This document shows, piece by piece, positions 1 through 8,500 of a stretch of DNA of 12,709 nt. The DNA lies in assembly GCA_964587655.1 (NCBI GenBank), contig CAZPMT010000154.1, positions 1 to 12,709 on the forward strand, written 5' to 3'. A program made the position numbers and the translations under genes. The notes below the pieces were generated by a model. The model was not told the DNA's origin and searched no databases. It was given only the letters and a program-made list of their open reading frames with translations. Each line of letters starts with the position of its first letter. Within the stretch, counting starts at the first letter, position 1. The DNA comes from CAZPMT01 sp964587655 (GTDB lineage: Bacteria; Hydrogenedentota; Hydrogenedentia; Hydrogenedentales; SLHB01).

Positions 1-2
1 GC

Positions 3-332
3 GACACCCGCGGAAAGATAGTAGGGCGCAAATTGCGTCCCTTGGCCGCGGCAAAAGGGGCCGCCAACCTGATGGCGTTCTACGATGCGATTCGCGAGAT
101 CATGGAGAATGAGAAGAGGATCTACGCGAATCTCGATTACCCATCAGGACTCACGTATTTCCTCCTGGGTCTTCCTATCGACCTGTACACGCCGATTTTC
201 GCGGCGTCGCGTGTATCGGGTTGGTGCGCGCATTACATAGAACAGCAAGAGAATAATCGGCTCTACAGACCCCTAAGCCGTTATACAGGCCCGGCACGCC
301 GAAAACCACTCCCGCTCGATGATCGACCGTAG
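3..332 (+). CDS. citrate synthase (or 2-methylcitrate synthase), C-terminal fragment
   Basis: This is the 3' end of a citrate synthase family gene cut by the left window edge; the frame is open from base 3 with no start in view, and the stop is TAG at 330-332. The enzyme condenses acetyl-CoA (or propionyl-CoA) with oxaloacetate at the entry of the TCA (or methylcitrate) cycle in the cytoplasm. The visible 109 residues hold the small-domain signature: NLDYPSG, whose Asp aligns with the family's catalytic aspartate, then PIFAASRVSGWCAHYIEQ and the basic NRLYRPLSRYTGP segment that helps bind substrate. The Asn-Leu-Asp-Tyr-Pro-Ser-Gly form is shared with type II citrate and methylcitrate synthases, so the fragment does not decide between the two reactions. 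About two thirds of the protein is missing. Confidence 0.93.
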   Translation, partial: DTRGKIVGRKLRPLAAAKGAANLMAFYDAIREIMENEKRIYANLDYPSGLTYFLLGLPIDLYTPIFAASRVSGWCAHYIEQQENNRLYRPLSRYTGPARRKPLPLDDRP

Positions 333-437
333 TCGCGGCGGCAGGTATTTATTCCGATATAACCGCAGCCGGAGCCTCCAGCGCTAAGTACAGCACGACG
401 CAACTCGATGATGCGTAAGGAAGCGAAACTGTTTGTT

Positions 438-457
438 GCGCAAACCACGGTTTGCGC
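438..457. promoter_or_regulatory. 20-bp palindrome upstream of the phosphoesterase lipoprotein gene (possible operator)
   Basis: GCGCAAACC (438-446) and GGTTTGCGC (449-457) are perfect 9-bp inverted arms separated by AC. The site lies about 90 bp before the chosen ATG at 545. A second small palindrome, CAGCCT-GA-AGGCTG, follows at 469-482. Near-perfect palindromes with a 2-nt centre are typical of dimeric repressor operators, and a 2-nt loop is unfavourable for an RNA hairpin. No clear promoter boxes were found around it, so a regulatory role is an inference. Confidence 0.35.
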
Positions 458-544
458 GGCCACAAGAACAGCCTGAAGGCTGCACTACGAAACGGCCTTC
501 GGATGTATCACAGTCACTCACGTGTCAGAATGAAGGGAGCTGCA

Positions 545-3115
545 ATGCGCTATTTTTACATTTTGATCCTGTTCGTGTTCACCGGTTGCATTACCGGAGG
601 TGTCTTGGAGAGAGCTACGGTCGGCCGCGGCGATGATGGGACGTATGTCGTCGCCACCCAGCAAATCATCGATCCTGCCGGTGAGTCTATTCTCTTTCCG
701 GGCCGGCCCGTGGATCTCGCGCTGAGTCCCGACGAATCCCTGTTGGCCGTGAAGAATCTCCGCGACATTACGTTTGTGGACATGGCAACACGCACCGTGC
801 GTCAGGCACTGCGTTTGCCCAAGGGAGGCAATAGCCATTGCGGAATCGCTTGGACGCGCGACGGGAAAGGAGTCTGGACTACGGAATCCGAGAGCACCCT
901 GTATCTTGCGCGACGCAATCCGGACGGACTGTTTGCATGGGTCAAAGAAATGGAAATTCGTCTGCCGGGACCTGACGGCAAGCCGGCGCCTGGAGGCTTC
1001 TCTCTAAACGAAGAAAACGAACGCATCTACGTCGCATTGAGCCGAAACAACTCGCTGGGCATTGTCAATCTGTCCACGAAGACCGTGGAAAACGAGATCC
1101 CCGTCGGCATAGCTCCTTACACCGTGCTGTGCCGCGGTTCCAAGGCCTATGTGACCAACTGGGGTGGACGCCGCCCCGGCAAGGATGATGTGACCGGCCC
1201 AACTGGCGGAAGCCGCGCCGTGGTTAATCCCAGGACGGGCGTGGCCTCGACTGGAAGTGTGTCCGTTGTCGATTTGGACGGCAAGCGCGTAATCAAGGAT
1301 ATCGTGGTGGGTCTGCATCCCTGTGCAATGGCTCTGGCGCCCGATGGATCGCGGCTTTATGTGGCCAATGCCAACAGCGACACCATCTCCGTTATCGACA
1401 CCGCCGTGGATGAGTGCATCAATACTTTCGATGTGAAACCCATGAAGGAATTGCCTTTCGGCAGCGCGCCCAATGCACTTGCATTGAGTTCCGATGGGGC
1501 TACTCTCTTTGCGGCCAATGGCGGCAACAACGCCATCGCGGTCATTGATACCGCGCAGGGAACCGTCAAGGGCTTCATACCGGTTGGATGGTATCCCGGC
1601 GCTGTGACCTTGGCCCGCGGCAATTTGCTCTGCGTCGCCAATGTCAAAGGCGTGGGAAGTCTCTATGAAAAGGCAAACCAAGAGCTAAAACGCGAGCACT
1701 TCCCGGGTGTGCTCGGCGGGCACAACTCGCATGACCACTTGGGCTCCGTAACGTTGGTCGCCGTGCCGAGCGCTGATGAACTTGATCGCTACACCGTCAG
1801 GGTTGGCGCCAACATGCGATTGCCCTTGCTTCACAAAGCCATGCACTTGGCGAACGTGCCCGAACGCGTAGTGCCGGTTCCGAACCGTCCTGGGGAAGTG
1901 TCGGTGTTCAAACACGTCATCTACATCATCAAAGAGAACAGGACGTACGACCAGGTGTTTGGCGACATGCCGCAAGGGAACGGCGAGCCGAGGTTCTGCC
2001 AGTTTGGAGTGGAAGTGACGCCGAACCAGCATGCCTTGGCGGAACAGTTTGTGCTATTGGACAACTTCTACTGCAACGGCGTGCTCAGCGCCGACGGTCA
2101 TCAGTGGTGCAACGAAGGGTACGTGACCGACTACCTAGAAAAAAGCTTTGGAGGCTTTCCCCGCAGCTATCCGTACGAAGGCGAAGATGCGGTGGCCTTC
2201 GCTCCAAATGGGTTTATTTGGGATGAAGTGCTGCGCAAGGGACTGACTTTCCGCGACTATGGGGAGTTTGTCACGGCCAAGATCGAGCCTGCCTCGGCCA
2301 CATGGGATGACATCAATCGCGACCTGCTGACCGGCGAGAGCAAGGTGAGCGTTCGCGCGACAACGCAATTGCACACACTCGAACCTTACATTTGCCCCAC
2401 CTTCGTCGGTTTTCCCCTCAAAGTTTCAGACGCGTATCGGGCGCGGGAATTTCTGAAGGAATTTCGCGAATACGAGGCAAAGGGCGAACTGCCCAATTTC
2501 ATCATTATGCTCCTGCCCGGCAATCATACCGTTGGGACAAGGCCCGGGATGCCCACGCCGCGCGCGTGCGTCGCCGACAACGACTACGCCCTCGGGCAAA
2601 TGGTTGACGCGATCACCCACAGCCGATTCTGGCCCGAGACGGCCATCTTTGTGGTGGAGGACGATCCTCAGGCAGGGCTCGATCACGTGGACGGCCATCG
2701 AACGGTGGCGCTGTGCATCAGCCCCTACACGAAACGCGGCTGTGTGGACAGCACGTTCTACAACCAGACGGGAATGCTGCGGACCATCGAGTTGATTCTC
2801 GGAGTTCCGCCCTTGAACCAGATCGACATGGCCTCGACGCCCATGCTCAATGCATTCATGGACAAGCCGGATCTAACGCCATACACGGTTCGTCCCAATC
2901 GGATCCCGCTGGACGAAATGAACCCGGACATAACCTCCCTGCGGGGCAAGCAACGGTATTGGGCGGAGCAGTCGGTGAAATTGCCGCTGGACGACGTGGA
3001 CGAGGCGGATGAGGATACGCTGAACCGGATTCTCTGGCACTCCACAAAGGGGTATGACACGCCGTATCCGAAAGTGGCGCGAGCCAAACGCAATACCGGC
3101 GTGGACAGGGATTGA
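545..3115 (+). CDS. lipoprotein: YVTN/YncE beta-propeller fused to AcpA/PLC-like phosphoesterase
   Basis: An 856-residue exported protein that is probably a lipid-anchored phosphoesterase. I start it at ATG 545 because GAAGGGAG (532-539) sits 5 nt upstream and the next residues form a lipoprotein signal, MRYFYILILFVFTGC, with the lipobox Cys at 15; the frame is open back to 452 without such support. Residues about 45-400 form a seven-bladed-type propeller with YVTN-like blades (YVTNWGG near 201, LYVANANSDTISVIDTA near 273, LFAANGGNNAIAVIDTA near 322). From 455 the phosphoesterase domain follows: KENRTYDQ (463-470), SADGHQW (515-521), EDDPQ (705-709) and DHVDGHR (713-719). In AcpA/phospholipase C-like enzymes the equivalent Glu-Asn, Ser and Asp-Asp residues bind the metal and supply the nucleophile, so the site looks intact. 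The fusion matches proteins annotated as bifunctional YncE/alkaline phosphatase family. The substrate is unknown. Confidence 0.9.
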   Translation: MRYFYILILFVFTGCITGGVLERATVGRGDDGTYVVATQQIIDPAGESILFPGRPVDLALSPDESLLAVKNLRDITFVDMATRTVRQALRLPKGGNSHCGIAWTRDGKGVWTTESESTLYLARRNPDGLFAWVKEMEIRLPGPDGKPAPGGFSLNEENERIYVALSRNNSLGIVNLSTKTVENEIPVGIAPYTVLCRGSKAYVTNWGGRRPGKDDVTGPTGGSRAVVNPRTGVASTGSVSVVDLDGKRVIKDIVVGLHPCAMALAPDGSRLYVANANSDTISVIDTAVDECINTFDVKPMKELPFGSAPNALALSSDGATLFAANGGNNAIAVIDTAQGTVKGFIPVGWYPGAVTLARGNLLCVANVKGVGSLYEKANQELKREHFPGVLGGHNSHDHLGSVTLVAVPSADELDRYTVRVGANMRLPLLHKAMHLANVPERVVPVPNRPGEVSVFKHVIYIIKENRTYDQVFGDMPQGNGEPRFCQFGVEVTPNQHALAEQFVLLDNFYCNGVLSADGHQWCNEGYVTDYLEKSFGGFPRSYPYEGEDAVAFAPNGFIWDEVLRKGLTFRDYGEFVTAKIEPASATWDDINRDLLTGESKVSVRATTQLHTLEPYICPTFVGFPLKVSDAYRAREFLKEFREYEAKGELPNFIIMLLPGNHTVGTRPGMPTPRACVADNDYALGQMVDAITHSRFWPETAIFVVEDDPQAGLDHVDGHRTVALCISPYTKRGCVDSTFYNQTGMLRTIELILGVPPLNQIDMASTPMLNAFMDKPDLTPYTVRPNRIPLDEMNPDITSLRGKQRYWAEQSVKLPLDDVDEADEDTLNRILWHSTKGYDTPYPKVARAKRNTGVDRD

Positions 3116-3233
3116 TATCTCCGGTGTCCCTCCCGGAAACCCGTACTCATTACAACAAAGACTTGCGACGCACGGTCCGTATCCCACGTATCGCACTCAG
3201 ACGCCGCCAGGCTGACAATCATGCTCGTCACAC

Positions 3234-3278
3234 AACGAGGACCTCCACGACGGTTGTTCGCCGTGGAGGTTTCTCGTT
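3234..3278. terminator. hairpin between convergent genes, likely bidirectional terminator
   Basis: AACGAG (3234-3239) pairs with CTCGTT (3273-3278), and ACCTCCACG (3241-3249) pairs with CGTGGAGGT (3262-3270), giving a long stem with a small interior bulge and a 12-nt loop region. It lies between the stop of the + strand lipoprotein gene (3115) and the stop of the minus-strand anti-sigma gene (3293), where a two-way terminator is expected. The T-tract on either side is weak (TTCTCGTTCATCTT on the + strand), so efficiency is uncertain. Confidence 0.6.
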
Positions 3279-3292
3279 CATCTTCCGACGCG

Positions 3293-4591
3293 TCAGATGC
3301 CGCCGCAAATATCCCAACGGCCGGGTTGCTGGTAGACCTGTCGCACGAATGGGCCGTGTGGCTCCATAATGGACGTCTTACCGTCGGACTCCACCTCGAC
3401 CTTGCATGGGACTCTCAACGATTGATTAAGCGCGTAGGGCGTCGGCTCACCTATTGAGACTATGCGAACGATATTGAGCCGGCTGAAAGACTCCTCGACC
3501 TTGCTGGCAGGCATCCCTTCGTACAGTTGTCCGGCTTTGGCGTAGTCCTTGGCGATCAGCGCCTCGAAGAACTCGCGGACCACCTTAACGGCGATCTCAT
3601 TATCGCTGAGGTTTCCCTGCGCAATGCCGATCTCTTGAACAGTCTGATCGACAAGCGTCGCATCTCCAGAGGCATTCAGAACGAATGTTTCCGGATCAAT
3701 CGGCTCGTTGTACTCGAGATACTCGAAGCTGTTATCGAGTTCGTAGTTGCCGTCCCGCAGGCGGTACACGTCAAGCCGCTGCAGCAACTTGGTCTTCGGA
3801 TCCACCGTACAGACATCCTGCCGGTCAGGTGCGCCCTCTGCCGTCACCTTAAGGGTGATTGGCCCGCCGGCTGTCTGCGGCTCTTCCACCTCGACGTCCG
3901 CCGCATTGCTGGCTTGCTTCTCGTAAAGACTCTCGACGAGAAGTTTCGGGTCGAAATCGCGGTAGCCCATCCGCATCCTTTCGAGGAGCTGTGCCTCCTT
4001 GACAACGAGGACGGAACCCTTTGCCTTGAACCACACCGCAGCCTTCCCGTTTTCCCAAACCACGTCCTTTGGACCATCCTCGGTGTCAGGGAAATTCATG
4101 CGCAACTTCTCAAGCTCGCCGTTCTCGTCGAATTGCGCCCAGATCTCTCCAACGCTGCCGAAACGCTCCGGCGTCATCCTCATGTGAATCGACCGCAAAC
4201 TGCGGTTGGCCTCGATGGTCTGCTCGATAGCGTAGACTCGATCCGACGGCTTGAACAGAATGAGCGGCGCGACCAGGATCGCAAATACCGCCGCCACACC
4301 CACCACAAATATCGGCTTCCACACCTTCGCTCCAAACCAGGTACGTTCCGGCTTATGGGATTCCGCGTATTCCACTGCTTCTATTGCCTTCATGACTCTC
4401 TCCTTCAGATTGGTTGATGTTTCGGTTTCTGCGGAAGGTTGAAGGAGCGCCAGTGTTGTTATTGCCGCCTCGTGCTCGCGCTGGCAGCGGGCACAATGCG
4501 CCATATGTTCCGTCACGTTCGGTTCAACTGCATGCCCCGGCCCCGCGGAGAGCAGATCATCCAGATATTTCTGAACTTGCCGGCAGTTCAT
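3293..4591 (-). CDS. zinc-finger (ZAS-type) transmembrane anti-sigma factor with large LolA/RseB-like extracytoplasmic domain
   Basis: The putative partner of the ECF sigma factor directly upstream. I choose ATG 4591: it overlaps the sigma stop codon as ATGA, and AAGGGAG lies 8 nt upstream, whereas the alternative GTG at 4600 would abut that Shine-Dalgarno sequence. In the 432-residue product, Cys3 plus His29-x3-Cys33-x2-Cys36 form the HC2/ZAS zinc anti-sigma motif that holds sigma at the membrane. A hydrophobic span lies near residues 91-113 (PIFVVGVAAVFAILVAPLIL). The remaining 320 residues are outside the membrane. About 115-325 looks like a LolA/RseB-type beta-sheet domain with alternating strands and an ENRSLRS start, and about 330-432 is a separate small domain (DNEIAVKVVREFFEAL) of unknown type. 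Fold assignments beyond the zinc finger and membrane span are tentative. Confidence 0.85.
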   Translation of the reverse strand: MNCRQVQKYLDDLLSAGPGHAVEPNVTEHMAHCARCQREHEAAITTLALLQPSAETETSTNLKERVMKAIEAVEYAESHKPERTWFGAKVWKPIFVVGVAAVFAILVAPLILFKPSDRVYAIEQTIEANRSLRSIHMRMTPERFGSVGEIWAQFDENGELEKLRMNFPDTEDGPKDVVWENGKAAVWFKAKGSVLVVKEAQLLERMRMGYRDFDPKLLVESLYEKQASNAADVEVEEPQTAGGPITLKVTAEGAPDRQDVCTVDPKTKLLQRLDVYRLRDGNYELDNSFEYLEYNEPIDPETFVLNASGDATLVDQTVQEIGIAQGNLSDNEIAVKVVREFFEALIAKDYAKAGQLYEGMPASKVEESFSRLNIVRIVSIGEPTPYALNQSLRVPCKVEVESDGKTSIMEPHGPFVRQVYQQPGRWDICGGI

Positions 4592-5193
4592 GATTTCCAC
4601 TCCCTTATAACGATACGCCTCAGTTTTCTGAATCCGTATCTCAACCGCGAATTCGCGGTGTTAGTTGAACATCCCGTGACTTTGGCGATCTCGTTGAGGT
4701 CGAACTCACCAAACACGCGCAACCGGATCGCCTCGGCTTGGGCCTGCGGAAGACGCTGCAAGAGCTGTTCGGCCCCGGTGGCTTCCTCCGCAACCCTCAA
4801 TGCCTCCGAAGGGCTGCTTTGCGAGTTCGAGGCACTCTCGCCATCGGTTTTCATCAGCGAGAGAAGGGTCTTCCGGCCCTTCCGTTTGCGCAGCACATCC
4901 GTGCACGCGTTCGATGTCATCCGATACAGATACGCGCCTACCTGGGAAATCCCTTCGCATTTCCTGCGAATCATGAACGCCCGGACAAACACGTCCTGAA
5001 CCACATCTTCTGCATCGTGCACGCTGCCCAAGCGCCGGGATGCGTAAAGAACCAGCCGTTCGAGATACACATCGGCCAATCTCGCGAACTCCCCAGCGCT
5101 CTGCGGCCATCCGCCAGGCCACGCGTCCGTGGCCTCAGGCGTCACAGCGTTAGCCGCCTCTCTAAGTTCCTTTCCGATCGAAAAGGCTCCCAT
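4588..5193 (-). CDS. RNA polymerase sigma factor, ECF subfamily
   Basis: A short sigma70-family factor with only regions 2 and 4, as in ECF sigmas. With the start at 5193 it has 201 residues. Region 2 spans about 38-108 (YLERLVLYASRR, HDAEDVVQDVFVRAF, then GAYLYRMTSNACTDVLRKRK, which would melt and bind the -10 element). Region 4 spans about 148-196 (LPQAQAEAIRLRVFGEFDLNEIAK, CSTNTANSRLRYGFRKLRR), a helix-turn-helix for the -35 element. A Ser-rich linker joins them. ATG 5193 has AGGAG upstream but with a long 13-nt spacing; ATG 5223 would add 10 basic residues and has no good Shine-Dalgarno sequence, so the start is not settled. Its stop overlaps the anti-sigma start (ATGA), which indicates translational coupling and a matched regulator pair, probably sensing envelope stress. 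Confidence 0.92.
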   Translation of the reverse strand: MGAFSIGKELREAANAVTPEATDAWPGGWPQSAGEFARLADVYLERLVLYASRRLGSVHDAEDVVQDVFVRAFMIRRKCEGISQVGAYLYRMTSNACTDVLRKRKGRKTLLSLMKTDGESASNSQSSPSEALRVAEEATGAEQLLQRLPQAQAEAIRLRVFGEFDLNEIAKVTGCSTNTANSRLRYGFRKLRRIVIREWKS

Positions 5194-5223
5194 GTGCTGG
5201 CGCTTTCTCCTAACCTTCCACAT

Positions 5224-5525
5224 ACTATGACGGATCTCGACCGGTTTTCTGCTTAGGCCGCTATCTGGTTGCAGGGCGCATCATGCGTAATGCAAACAAA
5301 CGGTAACTTTGTAACCGGTGAAAAAGTAGCGATCTTTTCTGTCGCGGTATCCCGGCCCGCACGTTCCCTTGTCAACGCTTGCCCTGCGTACTCTCGTCTG
5401 CCCAGCCATGCCGGCTTATCCCGGCGCTTCTCCCCTGTCATCCTTGGCGGAGAAAAACGCGCGGGCCGCTGAGCATGATGCTGAGCGGCCCGCAAAACGC
5501 AATCATCCGTTGTGCCGAAGGAAAC
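5224..5525. other. gene-free region between sigma gene and anchored surface protein gene
   Basis: This stretch holds the terminator of the upstream minus-strand gene (5453-5492) and should contain the sigma gene promoter. On the minus strand a TTGACA at 5375-5370 is followed after 18 nt by GATACC, a weak sigma70-like pair. An imperfect 17-bp palindrome, CGGTTACAAAGTTACCG read on the minus strand, lies at 5301-5317 with 6 of 7 arm positions pairing; it could be a regulatory site. I see no convincing coding sequence here. Confidence 0.4.
5453..5492 (-). terminator. Rho-independent terminator of the 1212-residue surface protein gene
   Basis: On the minus strand GCGGGCCGCT (5492-5483) pairs with AGCGGCCCGC (5470-5461). 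The inner AGCAT and ATGCT also pair around a C-C mismatch. The stem is followed at once by GCGTTTTTC, a U-tract at 5457-5453. It lies 34 bp beyond the TAA stop at 5526, a textbook position. Confidence 0.88.
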
Positions 5526-8500
5526 TTACTTCCTCTTGCGGATGACGAAACGGCCACCTACGGCGAACGCGCCGACGAGCAAGCCGAGACCTAGCAGACC
5601 GGCGACCGGCAAGTCGTCCGCGGCGACCACGATGACTGGGACCGGAGCCGTCCATGTCGTGCCCTTGCCAGTGCTATCATCGGTCACCAGGCAATAATAC
5701 GTGCCACTATTCGCATCCGTAAGATTGTCCAAGGTCAACACCGCATCAGTTGCGCCGTCAATCCTGTCCGCGTCCTCTATCCCGTCCTTGTACCACTGAT
5801 ACGTGACGCAGTCGCTTTCGGGGGGCACGCAGGTCGCGCCGGTGACGGATGCCGTCAACTCAAGCGTGGTGCCCTCTATATACCAGGGGCCTGTACCGCT
5901 GGAGTCAACACTGGCGTGGAAGATCTCTCCCTCGCCCTCGCCTTCACCCTCTCCCTCTCCCTCGCCTTCACCTTCGCCTTCACCGCCGGTCCGCAAGACA
6001 GCGATATCCACCGGGTTCTGCATCCCGCTGTAGGAGAAGGTGTTGACGGTGATGCCGCTAGTGGTCATTTCGATGCCGCAATCGGCAAAGTAGTCTGCCA
6101 CGAACAGGTGGCCGGTTGCTGCGTCGAAACATACTCCGCTCGAGTTTCCGGTGGGAACAGGGATCCCGCCTACGTACGTGGGAGTGCCGCTTGAAAGGTT
6201 GTAGACCCTGACCTGGTTATCGTAGAAGCCGCCGATGTAAGCGATTTGCCCCGCTTCATCGATCGAGATGTCGTATGGGTCGTTAACCTGTGAAAGGCTG
6301 TACATGCCCAGATAGGTTCCCGATCCGGAGAATTTGAAGAGCTGGTCCCCGACGCCAACACCCGCGCTGTTGACTACGTACACATTCCCCGCCGCGTCGG
6401 CGTCGATGCCGCCCGGGAAGACCAAATCGACGTGCGAGTACAGAGCGGTCCGCGTCCCCGAACTGTTGAAGCGGCAGCTTGTCCGTTGGTTCGACCAATA
6501 CCCTGCCGGGCACGCGTACAGATTGCCCGCGCTGTCGAACTCAATATGATTCAAGGATCCCTGTAACTCATTGGCCACAGCAAAGACATCGAATACGTCG
6601 CCACCAGGCTGGTGCCGGCGGATGGAGTTGCTGCTGTAGTCGCCGACGTACACATACGGCTGCATAGAGGTCGCAGCGACTGTTACGGCCATCGTGCCCG
6701 ATTGAAACGCGTTCAGGTAAGAGCCTGTGCCCGTGAACCCGAAAACATAGTAGTCGTATAAGGCATCGTTGCCCTTGATGTAGACGCGGGTCTCACCTTC
6801 GCCCTCGCCTTCACCTTCGCCCTCGCCTTCACCCTCGCCGCCGCAGATCTCCAAACTCCATGAGTTCAGCATTCCGGAAATCAAATACTCATCATCCGTC
6901 ACGCTGAGCGTCCAGACGCCCTGGGAATCCTCGCCGTTGAAGTCCGACAAAAGACCCTCGGGCCGATACGTCCCCGCGAACGGCGCGGTTCCCAACGTAA
7001 TCGAAGTCGCTGCGTCGTCATCAAGGACGGTATTGGTGAAATTATCTCCGTCATATCCCACATCGGTGAACAACTCGACCACCGTGGCATTCGGCGAGAT
7101 CAAGTACACGTCCACATCCGTATCCCACGAGTGCGTGATGTTGAGCGTCACGTTTACGTCCGTGATGGTCTTGGTGTCCGGTACTGTGAGTGTGGAGAGC
7201 GTTGTGTCTAAATCGGGGATCACCTTGGGTACATCGGTGCTGACGTATACGTCGCACACTTCGCCCTCGCCGCAGATCTCCAAACTCCATGAGTTCAGCA
7301 TTCCGGAAATCAAAAACTCATCATCCGTCACGCTGAGCGTCCAGACGCCCTGGGAATCCTCGCCGTTGAAGTCCGACAAAAGACCCTCGGGCCGATACGT
7401 CCCCGCGAACGGCGCGGTTCCCAACGTAATCGAAGTCGCCGCGTCGTCATCAAGCACCGTATTGGTAAAATGACTTCCGGAATCTCCCACATCGGTGAAC
7501 AACTGGATCACCGTGGCATTCGGCGAGGTCAAGTACACGTCCACATCTGAATCCCACGAGTGCGTGATGTTGAGCGTCACGTTTACGTCCGTGATGGTCT
7601 TGGAGTCCGGTACTGTGAGAGTGGAGAGCGTTGTGCCTAAATCGGGGATCGCCTTGGGTACATCGGTGCTGACGTATACGTCGCACACTTCGCCCTCGCC
7701 TTCGCCTTCACCTTCGCCGCCGCCGCCGTACTCGTCCGCGCCGATGTCATAGGGGGCGCTACGAGTCCCCCCCTCGAAATCGTGGCCAATTCCATCGCTG
7801 CTGGTTCCCGCGTTAATGCACGGGGAACCCGCGAGTAGATGGCAATCACCCGAAGCGGGGTCTGCCAGTGCGGGATCCTGGTTGAACACACCCGCGCCCG
7901 GAGTGTACGTGTACCCGTAACCACCCACGACGCCGATGTCGGAGTAATTTGACGTCACGGTCATTGGATTACCAACACCTCCGCCTAGGTCCAAGTCATT
8001 GGAAGCATGTCCCCACACTATGCAGTTAGACAAACGGACCGTTGCGGAAGCAGTATCGAGAGTGAACATGTACAACCCCTCGTCGCAAGCGGCGTCGCTG
8101 AACGTTGAATTGATGAAGCGCCAGCGGCTCTGAGCCGTCTCTGAATTTTGGGACATAAGAGCGCCTTCGAAGGCGTCCACCGTGTTATCCGCGACGATCA
8201 CATTCGCGAAAGTGTAGTCACCGGACGTAGCATACCAATTGGAAACGTTGATCGTGCTGAACATCGTCGCCTCGCAACCTGTTACCACGCAGTCCCGTAG
8301 ACTCAACGTGACGAAGCCCGCGTCTCCCGTGTCAAAGCCGGTGGGAAAACCCATGGCGCCCCAACTGCCATAGGCGCCCGTGAGCTTCAGTCCGTCCAGA
8401 ATAAGGACCGTAGAAAGTGTAGTGGCATTGACGTAGAACAACTCGGCGGCGCCGCCTCCCGTGAGTATTGTGGGATTTGCCGTGAGATCCCGCGTCGTGA

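Noticed and set aside
281..463. Small minus-strand ORF between citrate synthase and the lipoprotein
   Set aside because: It has no Shine-Dalgarno sequence or recognisable motif and overlaps the citrate synthase end.
3527..4417. Long plus-strand ORF of 296 codons
   Set aside because: It lies wholly opposite the anti-sigma gene, whose zinc finger, membrane span and start overlap are convincing; the antisense product shows no recognisable domain.
5347..5375. TTGACA ... GATACC promoter for the sigma gene
   Set aside because: The -35 is perfect but the -10 matches only three of six positions, so it is mentioned in the intergenic entry and not called on its own.
5803..6046. Plus-strand ORFs rich in Ser-Pro or Pro-Leu dipeptides
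   Set aside because: They are antisense readings of the Gly-Glu linker repeat of the large surface protein gene.
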